Notes under the pieces: generated by a model
Database searches by the model: none
Told to the model about the DNA's origin: nothing
The model's input: only the letters and a program-made list of their open reading frames with translations
Shown: positions 33,520 to 47,613 of the stretch, piece after piece
Numbering within the stretch: the first letter of the stretch is position 1
Layout of the letters: each line of letters opens with the position of its first letter
NCBI GenBank assembly: GCA_027382625.1
Contig: JAJKFJ010022676.1
Location: forward strand, 87,636 to 151,635
Length of the DNA stretch: 64,000 bases
Reading direction: 5' to 3'
From: Tetmemena sp. SeJ-2015
Taxonomy: Eukaryota; Ciliophora; Spirotrichea; Sporadotrichida; Oxytrichidae
Translations under genes and position numbers: made by a program

Positions 33520-35123
33520 ACTTGGGGCCTAGTTGGCAGCTAAGTATCAGTATAAGTACAAAGGTTTCTTAGACCCTGCATATGACCCAAGTGAGATATA
33601 CGTCCGCTCTACTGACATCAACCGCACCATAGAGAGCGCTTACTCACAGATGTTGGGATTCTATCCGCTTGGCGATGACAGACTTAATCTCTAAGATAAC
33701 CTCACAGCAACAGCTGCTCCTCTCTTTATTCTCACTATAAAATTTATTCAATTTCCTAAGTAAGCATTTCACTTTAGGCAATAAAATTTCCGACGATATC
33801 AAGGCTGATGCAGCAAAGATGAAAGAGTCTGTGCCTTATGGTCAGAGATTTTATAAAATTTCTACTGATTGAGATTAGATTAAGTAATTCTAAATAGCTT
33901 TAAGATTTGTGCCTATCCACGTAAATAATTTGAACTGGGACTTCTTCCAACCCTAAGACGCTTTGTGTCCTTATCTTAAGTCCGAGCGCACTAGAAGAGA
34001 GCAAGATGACACTATAATCCAGCAGATCAAGGACAAGTATAGCGATGTGCTCCTGCAAGTCGCGACAAAGTTAAACTTCACAGATCCAGAGAAAGTTGAT
34101 CCTCACGTAGTCATAGACTCAATTGATAACATATGGGCAAGAACTTTCGATTAGCAGGTAACACCAGGGTTCGAGGATCCCGACTTCAGAAAGAAAATGA
34201 TGGACATGTACTTCATGTACTTCGAATACATACTTGCAGGGAATGATACATCAAGAGCTCTCTTTGCACGGGTGTATTCTCTGAAATTAAGAAGCAGTTT
34301 GAGAAGACTATTCTTTGCAATAGTCATTTATTGATTGAATTTTCTTCGTGATTGCTATTCTGATCGACAAGAAAGGAATGAGCTCACAAGATAGACTAAA
34401 GCTCTTTATTTACTCAGACCATGACGACGCAATCACAGTTATTGCTAAGGCTCTCAACTACATACTGGGAGAATACCCTCCCTATGCTTCCTAAATTCTC
34501 TTTGAGCTGACTAAGCTAAACGATTAATACTTAGTCTCAGTAACAATCAATGACAAGCTTGTTCCACTCTAGGGTAAATGCTCCTCCAAGACTGTTTAAA
34601 TTTAATTTCAAAGGGAAAAGAATTGAATGAATATAGTGAGTTTGTGAGATCTCAAACTTTGTGAGTCTTCTGGAGTCACTCAGCTTCATAAACAGAGAAG
34701 ACGAATACAATAAGCTTTGTGGGCTTCCATCATAATCAAATACTAGTCACATTTCAGAGGCTTCAACCTATAAGCTAAAAGAGAAACAACAGCTCAAACT
34801 ATTCATAAATGAAAGCATCAGAAGGCAGTCTTTAGTTTAGCAAGCGATAGATGGTTTCTAGCTATTTCTAAGACCACCTTTGGAAGAATTAATTATAATT
34901 TACTCTTTAAAATAGTAACTGAATTGCTATAGTCTATGGCTTTATGCTAGTAGCTTTGATTATTGGCTTAGTGGTGAGAGCAAGAATAAACAAGGACAAA
35001 TAATTTGGGATGACTAAGTTTGAGGATGGTTCAGCCACCTAAGCTGCAGAGGGTGGTTCATCTTATAATGATGGAGTTCAATAGATTCCTGAGAATGGCT
35101 CAGACTTCAAGCCCTATAAATGA
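33511..35123 (+). CDS. Histidine acid phosphatase, main body (MDS 2 onward)
   Basis: Secreted or lysosomal-type branch-2 histidine phosphatase. After the pointer it reads LLGAQLAAKYQYKYKGFLDP, EIYVRSTDINRTIESAYSQM (the conserved second Arg), FVPIHVNNLNWDFFQPQDAL, and LKLFIYSDHDDAITVIAKAL, whose SDHD is the catalytic HD motif, then YPPYASQILFELTKLNDQYL and a Cys (LVPLQGKCSS). A membrane segment (IVYGFMLVALIIGLVVRARI) and a short tail end at TGA 35121-35123, so it is probably a type I membrane enzyme. The RHG motif is absent from this block; it lies in the inverted block at 40906-41195. Inserts break the frame at ~33725-33780, 33850-33900, 34270-34375, 34580-34650 and 34850-34920. Confidence 0.88.
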
Positions 35124-35468
35124 TTTAATCCAGTTCTTAATCTAACTCGATTCATTCCTCGTAGAGTAGAGAGACAACTTTTTTACAGAATTTATTAGGA
35201 ACGTTAAGTATTAAGAATAGGTTATTCCTACTACTACTTTCGCTTTACTACTAATTATTGCATCAAAGCGCAGTTATACTGGTTGATTTTATTTTACAAA
35301 TAATTTACTAGTTTGTCTGTCATAATTTTATACCTCCCTTTGAGTTTCACTAAGTTTCAGCTAGCCCTGAACTAAGTTTTGAAAATATCCAGTGTGCGTA
35401 TGAATGGCATCTCATACTTAGTGATTCATAAGGAAGACAGTTGCAAATTAATCTCACTACTTCTGCCT

Positions 35469-37267
<1,799 letters not shown>

Positions 37268-37667
37268 GGTATGGATAGTTTGATGCGGGGAGTTATGAAA
37301 ATTGAAGTTGTTTCTTGTTGTTTGTATGGTAGCTGTATTTGGCTTATTAGCAATGATAGTTTTTAATGATAATCTTTGTAGCGACCCCTTTTAAACTCCC
37401 AATTAATTTGAGTAACTTGATTTCTTTTGCCACTCCTCCCCTTGCGATTAGGCACCCACTTGAGTAACTCAAGAAATATTTAAAAGTAATTTAGGTTCCT
37501 TCCTTCAATGAATAGAGGAGGAGGGCCTTATTAATTCTTTGAGCCAGATTCAATTTTACTTTTCCTATTCACTAGTAGTCCATACTGAATCGCCAGATAA
37601 AGCAGTGAGAGTGCTTTTAAAAGTGTGAAGAATAAGTTATAATCAAGAAATTATTGAATTATAAAAC
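37268..37667. other. Spacer between divergent genes
   Basis: AT-rich intergenic DNA between the MAPK start and the start of the first small membrane protein. Nothing else seen. Confidence 0.45.
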
Positions 37668-38320
37668 ATGGAAGGAACTGACCCAATATCAAGAGAGAGC
37701 CTTAGGAAGCAGAGACTTGAAAAATTAATTGATACTTTGGAAGAGAAGAAAAAAGAGAGTCAGTCTTTTACTTAGAAGTATGACATCGACTTCAGACTCT
37801 TCTTCTCATTTATATAGAGTGTATATATATGCTTTGATGATTCTTCAACCCCTAGGATCCTAAGTACTTGGAGAGGTATGACAAAGAGGATTTGGCTAAG
37901 GAGAACTTAGTACTTGCGCTTAGAATGCGCTCTGTGAGTCGCATCTGGTACATAATTGGTACCTTCTGCGCTTATCATGTGACCAAAAGACCATCCTGTG
38001 GCGCTTTGGCTACTTCGCAAAGTTCTTTTATCGCCAACGCTTCCCTTTAAAACCACTCTTTTCTTCTTTTAATAATCTTTTTCTGCTTCCTGTCAATCCC
38101 AGTGCTGCTAGGAGCGGGCTATTGGAATATAAAGCACACTATCTCAGAGTTTGAAGACGCAGGAGTGCTAGATTACATGAACAAGAGGAGTAAGTTTCAA
38201 AAGGACAAGGAGATAGTGGAGGCACTTCTCAAGAATTTAGGCAATATCAAAACTGAGATAGAAGCAGGAGAAGAAAACGTGGTCAGGATCAGCGATGCAA
38301 TTAACTTGGCTAACAAATGA
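37668..38320 (+). CDS. Small single-pass membrane protein A (unrecognised; tandem paralog of the next gene)
   Basis: ATG 37668 opens MEGTDPISRESLRKQRLEKL with a short coiled coil, then SFTQKYDIDFRLFFSF. A short GT-AG intron (~37820-37855) leads to PKYLERYDKEDLAKENLVLA and MRSVSRIWYIIGTFCAYHVT. The frame matching the paralog then reads KTILWRFGYFAKFFYRQRFP, one base off, before returning to a hydrophobic segment (FLLLIIFFCFLSIPVLLGAG) and an acidic helix (KDKEIVEALLKNLGNIKTEI). TGA is at 38318-38320. The two compensating frame changes (~37990 and ~38060) may be a pair of indels or tiny inserts. Family not recognised. Confidence 0.6.
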
Positions 38321-38516
38321 AGAAGAGAAAACTATTTCTCTGTTTTGAATTTACTATCAGGCAGACAATTAGAACTTAATTTGTAAAACTGACTTGTGGT
38401 ATATTAATTTTGTCTTTACTTTTGGAATCATATCGATTTTGTTAGGGAGGTATGCATGCTACGAGCTTATTTTTCAAAGATGATTGAGAATGAGAATATT
38501 ATTGTGGCTTGAAAAC

Positions 38517-39261
38517 ATGGCAGAAAATTCCACTGATCAAAAGAGGGAAGGTACCTATTCAGAGCTGAGGTACATGAGCAAGGACAAGTTAATAATAGAA
38601 TTGGAGAACTACCTTGACCAAAAAGAGAAAATTAATAAGCAGCAAGGAAGCAAGCAGACAAAAGAGTAGCATTTTGATGTCAACCTGAAAGTATTCTTCA
38701 ATTAATTTAGCATTTAAAAAAAGAATACAATCTTTGATGAGGAAAGTTCTGTTCATAAATAAGTTTATGACATCTACGACCCTGTGAAGTACCAACTATA
38801 ACAAGATCTAAATTTACGAGGAGCTCAAAGGAATTGGACCCTCTTTATCAAATTAATCATCATAACTAATTTAATGTTATTTTCTCTTGATGACTTTCGC
38901 AGGATACCATATAATAAAAACTATACTTTGGCGGTAGGGGAAGTTTGTGACTTTTTGGAAGAGGCAAAGATTACTGTCATTCCCTCTTCTATATCTTGCA
39001 GCAGTTCTAAACATAGAAAAAGTGAAGAGGGATCATAAAAAAGCAGGGATCTAAGAATATGGAATGAAGAGGAGCATGTACGCAATTCACAGGAATAGGA
39101 TAGAAAAACTTATCAGAGAGATAGAGGCTGAGAGAGGATGGCCCTCACCAGAGGTACCTATGATTGAAGGGAAACTCAGTGACCGTTTGAAAGCCTTAAT
39201 GAAAGAAGGAAAAGACTGTGAAGTGAAATTAATTGTATAGTGTACTTAAATAAAGTTATGA
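38517..39261 (+). CDS. Small membrane protein B (unrecognised; tandem paralog of the previous gene)
   Basis: ATG 38517 opens MAENSTDQKREGTYSELRYM, then KDKLIIELENYLDQKEKINK, HFDVNLKVFFNQFS and VYDIYDPVKYQL. After an insert (~38850-38905) it reads GYHIIKTILWRQGKFVTFWK, RQRLLSFPLLYLAAVLNIEK and HKKAGIQEYGMKRSMYAIHR, with a charged helical tail (RNRIEKLIREIEAERGW) and TGA 39259-39261. The order of motifs (YDIDFRLFF / FDVNLKVFF; DPKYL / DPVKY; KTILWR in both) matches the neighbouring gene, so the two arose by tandem duplication and have diverged. The middle region is open in two frames; I followed the one shared with the paralog. Confidence 0.55.
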
Positions 39262-39347
39262 TATCTTTAGTCAATCCTAATTAAGAAATCTTCTTCTCAT
39301 TAAGAGTTTTCAAAAGTCCTTAGAGTTTGAGTGGGGGTAGCACATCA

Positions 39348-40833
39348 TCACTCTGATAGGAGGCCTTGTAATACTTTACTCTTCTTTGCGCTAAATTGGT
39401 ATTGCAGTATCACATAGGAAATAAGCTTGAGAGAAGAAAGGTGCTGAAAACAAAGAATAGTTGCTGATTGTAAGGGCGCAAGTGTATGACATAGTGCATA
39501 TGAAGCAGGCATGGATAAGAAGTAAAGAGTGCCTGATATTCCCATATGTTTGAGGTAGGCTTATTTATCCTTGTCTTTAAGCTCCTTACTGCTCTTTACA
39601 ATGCCAAACAAGAAACCTAGAAACATGAGGATGCGGAATACGCAAAGCAAAATCCCTTGCACGCCTGAGAAATCATGATACTTGTGATGTTCTTCACTGT
39701 CAATGAATATCAAAGAACCAATCAGCACATGCATGACCACCACAAAGCAACCAATTGGCAGAAGGATATCTATCTCCTCCATACCAACTGAGTTCTTATT
39801 AATAGTCCAACCGAATGAGAGCAGAAGGAACAGGAAAACCATAAACACTTAAGAAAGCAATTGCTGAAGAATAGCGAAGATATCTATGATGAGGTATCCC
39901 TATCCATCGTATGAATAGAAAAGGTAGTTCACTAATTAGAAGAGCACGTGAGCTAATTACAAAGTAGCAGACATCATCAAAATTAGCATAGGGGTCTCTG
40001 GCTTGTTATACTTTAGTAAGTCCTTCACATAGTGATAGACGCTAGTACCCAAGACTATTCCAAATACAAGTAGAGCAGAGGAATAATAAAGGATCATGCC
40101 TCTGCGCTCCTCGCTAAATTGAGAACCATCATTAAGGAAAGTCATTTCCATATTGAATTCGATTTCATTATCATCAGATATAAAGGCTTTGCGATCACAA
40201 TCTGCAACCGCAAAAAATAGAACTTGCGGGATATCTCTAACTAAGTAAAGTATCTTTGCAATACTATCAGCTGGGGTTGTTTCTTTTTGCAGAGTTACCT
40301 CGTAGTTTAAATTATATCAATCTATAAATAGAGCTATGAAGTTAAGATAAGCTAAAGATTTTAATTCTGAGCAGTCCTTAGTTTTCATGAAGGGTGCTAT
40401 TTATGTCTCCCACTCTTGTTCTCTGTATACGAACACATTTTTTTAAGCTTAAATATTTCTAAACATTGAGTTCTTTCTTATCTTTGGATAGTTCGTCTTG
40501 GGTAATTTCCTCATCTTAATCTACCTTTGCAAGGAAATTGAACTGAGCCCTAGAGTCTGCCTTGAAAGCCATCTTCGCACAAAAGCGCCATCTATTCGTG
40601 TCCTTTTCTCTGAGAGAGCAAGTCACTTTTTTACCATCTACTTAGCTTGAGAGGAAACTCAAAGCTATTACAGATAAGATGAAAAGTGTTTTCCTTCTTA
40701 TTCTAAAGCCATTGTATGCTTTTTAAGGTTAATTATTCGACATGACAGAGTCTTGCATTTCTAATTTTCTTAATGATGTGGAAGTAAAGTCTTCAAATTC
40801 GGCTGAAGTTGTGAACTGTGAATCTGACGACAT
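39348..40833 (-). CDS. GPR180/TMEM145-like seven-transmembrane protein (GpcrRhopsn4 type)
   Basis: ATG 40833 opens MSSDSQFTTSAEFEDFTSTS, followed by a hydrophobic signal-anchor (LFILSVIALSFLSSQ) and an extracellular region with Cys residues (VTCSLREKDTNRWRFCAKMA) and QVLFFAVADCDR, as in the GPR180/intimal-thickness-receptor family. Seven hydrophobic helices follow: GMILYYSSALLVFGIVLGTS, TPMLILMMSATLQLAHVLFQ, VFMVFLFLLLSFGWTI (the family GWT), LLPIGCFVVVMHVLIGSLIF, ILLCVFRILMFLGFLFGIVK and ISGTLYFLSMPASYALCHTL. TGA is at 39348-39350 after VLQGLLSE. Inserts occur at ~40440-40490 and perhaps near 40320. It sits inside the interval spanned by the scrambled acid phosphatase. Confidence 0.75.
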
Positions 40834-40905
40834 TTTGAGATTAAATTCTTAATTAAATTTTTATGCTCGTATTATCAATAGGTAGATAGATAAACTGTTT
40901 AAAGA

Positions 40906-40914
40906 AGATAGTGC
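40906..40914 (-). repeat. MDS pointer GCACTATCT (inverted copy)
   Basis: Partner of 33511-33519 across about 7.4 kb, in inverted orientation. Flanking bases differ on both sides of the nine shared ones. Confidence 0.82.
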
Positions 40915-41195
40915 TGGCGTCGCCCTACATTTGTGAGTTCCCCTGGAGTCCACTAGGTATTAAAGTATTCTTGATGCAAGCCAGCTCTAGCTCCATGTCT
41001 TGCAACCTCAAACACCTAAATAGATATAACAAAAATGATATTACCATCAGTAACTCAGACTAGTCGTCCTTCAGGAAGGGACCTGAACCTGCTCGCACAA
41101 ACTAATTCTGATTCAAAGATATAAGCGAGAGAAAAGCTAATATGCTTAAGGATATTCTTGAATTTAAAATATACAATCATCACTATAAAATACCA
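40906..41195 (-). CDS. Histidine acid phosphatase, 5' coding block (inverted MDS 1)
   Basis: Missing N-terminus of the acid phosphatase whose body is at 33511-35123. On the minus strand a hydrophobic signal-like stretch (SLSILAFLSLISL) leads to FVRAGSGPFLKDDQSELLM, a 29-nt GT-AG intron (41016-41044), and VFEVARHGARAG, with the catalytic RHG at 40980-41000, then FNTQWTPGELTNVGRRQHYL, the family ELTxxGxxQHY. The block ends in the complement of GCACTATCT at 40906-40914, shared with 33511-33519. The join keeps frame and completes the phosphatase fold. The starting ATG is not secure: TGA lies in frame just upstream, so a further small block or a one-base indel is likely. Confidence 0.87.
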
Positions 41196-41343
41196 CTATC
41201 AATTTCTACTATATAATGAATTTAGCAATAGTTTCATTTTAAGTTATTAATTATTTTGAAAATAAATAATATTCTAAATCCATCTATCTAGAATTAAAAA
41301 GTGTGGCCTTATCATAACATCTTCATCAAATTTTATCTACTAT

Positions 41344-44300
41344 TCAAGCCTTTAGAGACTTAATCTTCTGTCTGAGGTCAGTGATTGTAGTATTTAGGAC
41401 TCCAAGCTCTTGTGTAAGTTCCTTCTTCCTCCTGATCTGCTGGGTGGTCTTGGGGAAGTCTCCAATTTTCTGCACCTCAACACGCATCTTATCTTACTCG
41501 ATCTGCATCTGGAGGAGGGTGCGATCCAGTTCTTCTTTTCTTTTCTACTTCTAATCGTTAGGATGCACTGAAGCTAAGTTTATCGTGGATTAACCTGGAG
41601 AAGTCATCTTCTGAGTCTGCGATCTGTTGAATTAGCTTTGCTTCTCATAGATAAAAACATTTACTTTGATTGCTTTTGAGTTGGGGTTGCTAGAGAAGAC
41701 GAGGCTTAGCTTCTCTGCTGCTCGACATGAGAAAGATCGATACCAACTTTCTTGACTGCTCCTAATTTGGCAGTTGAGCTGCTGTTCTTATCCTTTCTGT
41801 CTAGAGTTCTTTATTGCTCAGCTCTTGAGTTTCCTCTGCCAGTGTTAGCATTTTATTCAACTCCAAATATGTTGGCAGCTGTGTTTACTGAGTCTTGTCT
41901 TCTCTAAGTTTAAGATTACGTAACCTCGCTTTATCTATGAGTTAGAGTGCTCTTTCTCTCAGATTTCAGAGGAGAAGCCAATTGAGACTTAACGATAATT
42001 ATTATTATTTAGGAATGAGACTCCTCAGGCACCTCAAAGTAAGTAGACTGGCCATATTTCCTCCATGGTGTCTGACTTTGATCTCATTTCTCATCTCCAC
42101 TGGTGACTATCCTCTCTCAATCAGATTAATTTTGAATGCTATATACTATCTCAACTAATTTAGCAAGATCAATTTCTTGAACTTTGGCCGTTCTTTATCT
42201 CATTGAAGCTCTCTACTTCGTTGCACCTTAAGTGTTTGCGCCCTCCTCTTAATTCCAAGAGAAAATGCCTTGCATTTAAGCTCCTTCTTACTGTCTTCTC
42301 TCTGTTGAGAGTAACCTAGCCTCTTGGGCTGAAGAGTACTACTGCTCTAAGTTTCTTTTCTCTTGCTCTGTGTTTCTTCTGTTGACTCTATTCCTACCTG
42401 CACTTGAAGTGTTGTAGCTTTCCTATCTCTAATCCTATCCTTCTTCATCATCCATAGCCCATTTGAGGATGTCATTCATCTGACCTTATCTGGAGCTGCT
42501 ATGCTTTCTTCCTCGTGAATTACTCCTTCGCTAGTTATCTTGCTATGCTTGGTCTCTCGATTGAGCTTGCTCTAATGGTTCTTCAAGCTTCTAGAATCTA
42601 GCTTTTAAAGGCTAAACTGGCATCGATCTTCTAGTTACAGCAAACTATGATTAAAAGGAGAATAAGCATGATGAGAATTTATGAAGCATTGACTTCAGCC
42701 TTCTCATCTTGTGATAATAAGCTAGCCATTTGGCTTCCATGGTTTTTATTTTTCGTAAACTGCTCTGGACTCATATCAAAAGGCTAGGGTTATGGCTCTA
42801 CATAGGTCTTCCTTGATCTCTTTGGCGGAGAAGGAACCTATTCCTCTGCTTCATCAATGCTTTAAATCTATCTCTCTTGATTGTTCTTGCCAGCTGTGCT
42901 TAGCACGGACTAATCCATGAATGGTTTTTATAACTTATAGAGAAATTGCTAAATGGGTTCTGAGCTTCCTACTCCAGTCTTCTCTCTTCCATCTCTCTTT
43001 CCCTCATCTCTCTTTCCAAAGCATCAAATCTTCGCTGCTTCTCAAGCTATCTTTGCTCTTCCTTGAGTCTCATCTCTTACTCTCTAATCCTCATAGCCTG
43101 TTACTACTGCTCTATCTAAATCGCTAGCTACTCCTATTGCTGTTACTGCTTCAGCATACTCATTTCGTTTTGCATGCTCATGCGTGCATTCCTTTCATTG
43201 AGAGCCTGCAGTTGATTCTTTAGCTCTTCATAAGCTCGCTGTTGCTGAAGTATGGTTGAGTTCAAATGAGCTAGCTCCTACTTGTCTTGTTGCACTTGGC
43301 GATTTAGTTGCTCTAAAGTACTTTGAGAAAGCACTAACTTGTGCTCGTACTCACTTATATGCTCGTTCAGATTCAGCTCCTCATTCAACAATGGATCGAT
43401 TAATTAGACTACTCAAAGAGTGAAGGGTTAATTGTTAAGGAAGTCAGTCGAGGCTTTAAGAACTGCATTTTCCTCCTTGAGTTGAAGAAGCTCCCTCTTA
43501 AGTCTGTCGTTCTCAGACTGGAGATACTTAGACTGCGAATTTCCAGATTAAATCTTCCTGCGGAGTTCTTCAGCATTCATTAGAACCTCGTTCAGTTGGT
43601 CTTCTTTGAATACCAACTCATTTACTAGAAACTCTTCTTTATGAGCGAGTACTTATAGCTCTCCAGCATACTACTCCTTACTCTCCTTCAGTTAGTTTAG
43701 TTCATTCATTAGCTACTTTATGTAGCTTTCCTTCTCTCTCACTAGGCCGTTGAATTCTGTGATCTACTTGTTGAGTGAATCCTCTTGTCTATCTTACACA
43801 TCGATATCCATACTAAGGGTATTGGCTCTACCGTTAAGGTACTGTTTATTAGCATGCAGGGAACTTAGTCTAGACTTTAGCTCTTATTCTCTTCGCTTTA
43901 AGTCCTCTACCTGCTGCTTCAATTTCAGATTAGTCTAGGCATGCTACTAGTAAAGCCTAATGTAATGATAGGTTGGAGATATGTACACTAATGAAGTTTA
44001 CTTTTCCTTGTCAAAGTTACTGACTGCGTGATTTTCCATATCAACACTCAGCAATTGCTTCTTGTTCAGTTCTTACTTGAGGCTCGAGTTATCGTTCTTT
44101 AGCTTAGCAAGAGTCTCCTTCATCTTCTGCAGATTCTAATCTATGTGACTGGGGATATCTAGGTTTGTATATTGAGGAAGGTTAGGGACTCCAACGGGTG
44201 GGAAGTAATTTTAGCCTGGAGGAGCCATGTTACCTAAACCTACTGTAGCTGGGAGTTAGAACTAAGATGAGAAGAGAGGGTTTTGCTGCTACTACTGGTA

Positions 44301-45403
44301 TGGAATAGGCTGCATCAATCAAATAAACCACCTAGCAATATAAGATCTTAAATCTCTATATTGAATGGGTGAGTTTGACGCTGCATCATATCGTAGGAAA
44401 GATACGGATACTAGGGAATTCCATACCCGGGAGGTGCCATGCCAGGAGCAACTTACTACTGCTCTCTTCTGTTTCCTCTTGGTTGTCTCCTCGCACTCCC
44501 TCCATACTCAGTTCCTTCGCCTGGTTCTTCATTGTGCTGTCTATCTCTTTGCTTCTCTCTATTTCTCTCTGTCTACTCTTTCTCCTAGCGTATAGTCTGC
44601 TCGTGATCCCTGAGTCTCTGCTAAATTTACTCTCGTTTCTGCTCCAACAAGGCCTCTGTCTTTTGATGAATACGCTCATCCTCTTCTTCAGCTTCTCTTG
44701 CTCTCTTTATTTGCATGTTCAGCTCATCTATGTTCTGCTAATCATCGTATTAAGGATCTAATTAACTTAAATCAATATCTGATATTTTTAAATTGGTCTC
44801 CTCTCTATGATCGAATCGGATCCTCTCTCCTATAATAAAAGCCAAGATAATTAATCAAGCACTTCCTTGAAAGATTGACTAGGTTTGGAGCATTAGTAGC
44901 ATCACCTGGTTTGCCTCCTGCTATATTACTTTCAAACTTGCGATTGAAGGAAGAGTGAGAAGAGAGTCTCTTTCTGCGAGAAAAGCCTACTGGGATGTCA
45001 TCGTCTGAGGACTAGTAAGTCTGCTGGGGTTAAGCTGCCTATCCGCCAAAGTTCGGGTTTCGCTTCATCACTGCTGCTTGCTTTTGCTCCTCGGACCCAT
45101 CTCTAAAGGAATATTTTTAAATAATAAAATACAAGTATGCTTGTATAAATTAAAGGCTGGTTGCTCCTCCTCATATAGGTAGTTCTTTCTCTTGCCACCT
45201 AACACCAATTATTATAAATTTAACATTCTTAAAATATTCCAAATATATTTATAGCTTGACTGCCTTTCTTGGCTTGTAAATATTTTATGGCTCGAAGTGT
45301 TTGCATTTTCATATCTGGCTCCCGAATTCGATTAGTTGAGGTTGTTGTTGCTCGTCTTCTGCATCTAGCGCTTAAACTAGTCAAGCTTATCTTCAATCAA
45401 CAT
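41344..45403 (-). CDS. Large coiled-coil protein with enkurin-like C-terminus
   Basis: ATG 45403 opens MLIEDKLDQFKRQMQKTSNN. Next are GGKRKNYLYEEEQPA, MKRNPNFGGQAAQPQQTYQS with acidic SSDDDIPVGFSRRKR, and a coiled coil (QQNIDELNMQIKRAREAEEE ... LRDHEQTIRQEKEQTERNRE). A Pro/Gln-rich linker (MAPPGYGIPQYPYLSYDMMQ) and, after an insert at ~44315-44370, a second one (MQPIPYQQQQQNPLFSSQF) follow. The segment 44150-42900 is largely coiled coil (MKETLAKLKNDNSSLKQELN). 42800-41600 is mixed and Ser/Thr-rich. The end, GDFPKTTQQIRRKKELTQEL with ITDLRQKIKSLKA, resembles the PKT...RRKKELE...I pattern of enkurin tails; TGA 41344-41346. A centriolar or ciliary role fits but is inferred. Not every block could be put in frame. 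Confidence 0.6.
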
Positions 45404-47613
45404 AAAATAAGATGCTTTAAATTAAATTAAATTTAATTTATGTTCCAAATGCGCTGCTATGACATTTATTTCTATTAAAATTTTGCAAATTAATTAGAAT
45501 AAAAAGATCTCTTTCATCTATAAAAAAAAATATAATATCATACTAAGACTAAAATATTTATAAATCTAGAAATTTTTTTCTTCAAGTGAAATTTAGCAAT
45601 ATCATTGAGTCATTTTTAGAATCCTATATTTATAAAAATTAATTTATAATAATTTGGTACAAACTAAGGAACAAAATTGTTTATTTTATCTTTTTAAAAG
45701 ATGGGTTTGTGTATTTTGTAAGAAACGTGCAACAATTAAAATGATATTTTTTATTACCTCAAATTTTTTATTCCAATAGATTTTTAGATAGGATAACCGT
45801 AGGATTAAAATAATTAATTTTATTTGAAGGAAATATTTATTGTTAACATTGAATGAAAATGTGATTGGTATATCTATATATTGGTAAGATATTTAATAAA
45901 ATAATAAAAGGAAAGATTTAAAGCTCCATTTTTAATTTCAAATTTTAGATTTTTTAATTTATATTTATACTTGCCATTATTTTAATTGGTTTTCTTCATT
46001 ATAAATTCTTATATTTTTTGAAAAGAAAAACAATATTCTTTTCCGTTTATAAAAGTATTTTGGGATAGATAGATCTAACTAATTAGATATTTTAGATTAG
46101 AATATTGTTAAAGTTTCATCTAAGCTGACCTTATAATCTCTTGCTTTAAAAAAATCTGCCATTTTCAACATTTATATGAAACTTAGATTTATTAAAATTA
46201 GTTAAAAATAATCCTTGGATTTATTAATTCTCACATTTTTTTTTTATATATAGGAGCAAATATTCTCATTTTTCAGAGAATTAAATTAAATTTGAGTAAT
46301 GTCTTCTGCTGAATTTTGAAATTAAATGATCGCATTTGACTAAGTTTTTCGAAGTTCAATTCTTTTAGTAAATTTAATCGATATCAGTCCTGAATAGTTA
46401 TAAATATATTTCCAAGCTATAAATAAATTCAAGAATTACAATTATTCGCTTTTCAATTACTTTTTTGGAAAAAATTTTATTCTAAAATTAAGCTTCTTTT
46501 AGAGTTCGAACACAACTGAAATTATAGATGCTTTATAGTACTCTATTTTATTTTTTATCGTAACCGTTTGTAAAATTATTTTTTATATTTTGTTATCTTA
46601 CTTTTCGAATTCTTCAAAAAAATTTCGTTTCTTACGTATACTTTATATGAAACATTTACCTATTTTTATAAAAAGGTTAATTATTTTGCTATTAAATTTT
46701 ATTCACCTTCATTGCTAATTTAAGAAGAAAATGTCACAAAATTGCTCTAAAATTGAGCTATTATACTCTTTCTTAAATCCCATTTACGATTTTTTATTAA
46801 GGAAATATTTTGAATATAAACTAATAGAATTGACTAGAGCTATTTTAAAATTTTTGTCTGACTATAAGCCTGTGAATTAGTTTTAAATCGATTAAGTTAT
46901 TATATGCCCAATTAGGGGGGAGTCTGACTATAAAAATATTTTTTATATGAATTTTTCTAAATCTAAAGGCGAATGTACCTCTAGGCTGAAAATTTGGAGT
47001 AAATGCCTCTAATATATTAAAAATTATCCTTGTAATTGAATTTTGGGGGGGACGGAAAGTGCACACCCCTAAATATGAACTACATATGCTAATTAAAAGT
47101 GCCCATACAGTTCAAAATTAGCTAACCAATGCAAAAATTTAAGTATTTTCTGGCTTTTTAAAATTTCCAAGGAGGTCATTTTTACGAATTTCACTATTTT
47201 AATGGAATGAGGGCCTATTAATATTATTTATTGAATTTTATTTGATGACAGATTATTTTATGATTATGTTTATTCCCAAAAATAACTAAGTATCATTTAT
47301 TACTTATATTTAAAGCTTGTATTAAAGGGATCTGCTATATAGTAACTCCCCTGATAGCTGGATTATTTGAGAACTTATTTGGGCTATGAATTGTTATGAT
47401 TATTCTTAAAAATTGTGCATATAATTGTAAGATCCCCTAAAGTGTGTTATAGAGTTTATCAATGAGTTTGAAGCAGTAATTTTATGTAATTGGAGATAAA
47501 GTGATCTTGGCTATTATATCTAAACTTGTCATATTCTTCTTTAAATAATATTCTAAGATCGATTTGTTTCTTTATTTGAAAGCTAAATAATTTATATATC
47601 ACATATCTTACTT
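45404..47613. other. AT-rich gene-free spacer
   Basis: About 2.2 kb, very AT-rich, no gene. The one structured part is ~46856-47060: a 12-base direct repeat GTCTGACTATAA (46856-46867 and 46922-46933) and two G runs (46914-46919 and 47044-47050). An ORF on the minus strand between them has no recognisable content. Confidence 0.6.

Noticed and set aside
44386..44679. Minus-strand frame starting MSVFIKRQRP as a separate gene
   Set aside because: The neighbouring minus-strand frame gives a clear coiled coil continuous with the large gene; this is a shadow.
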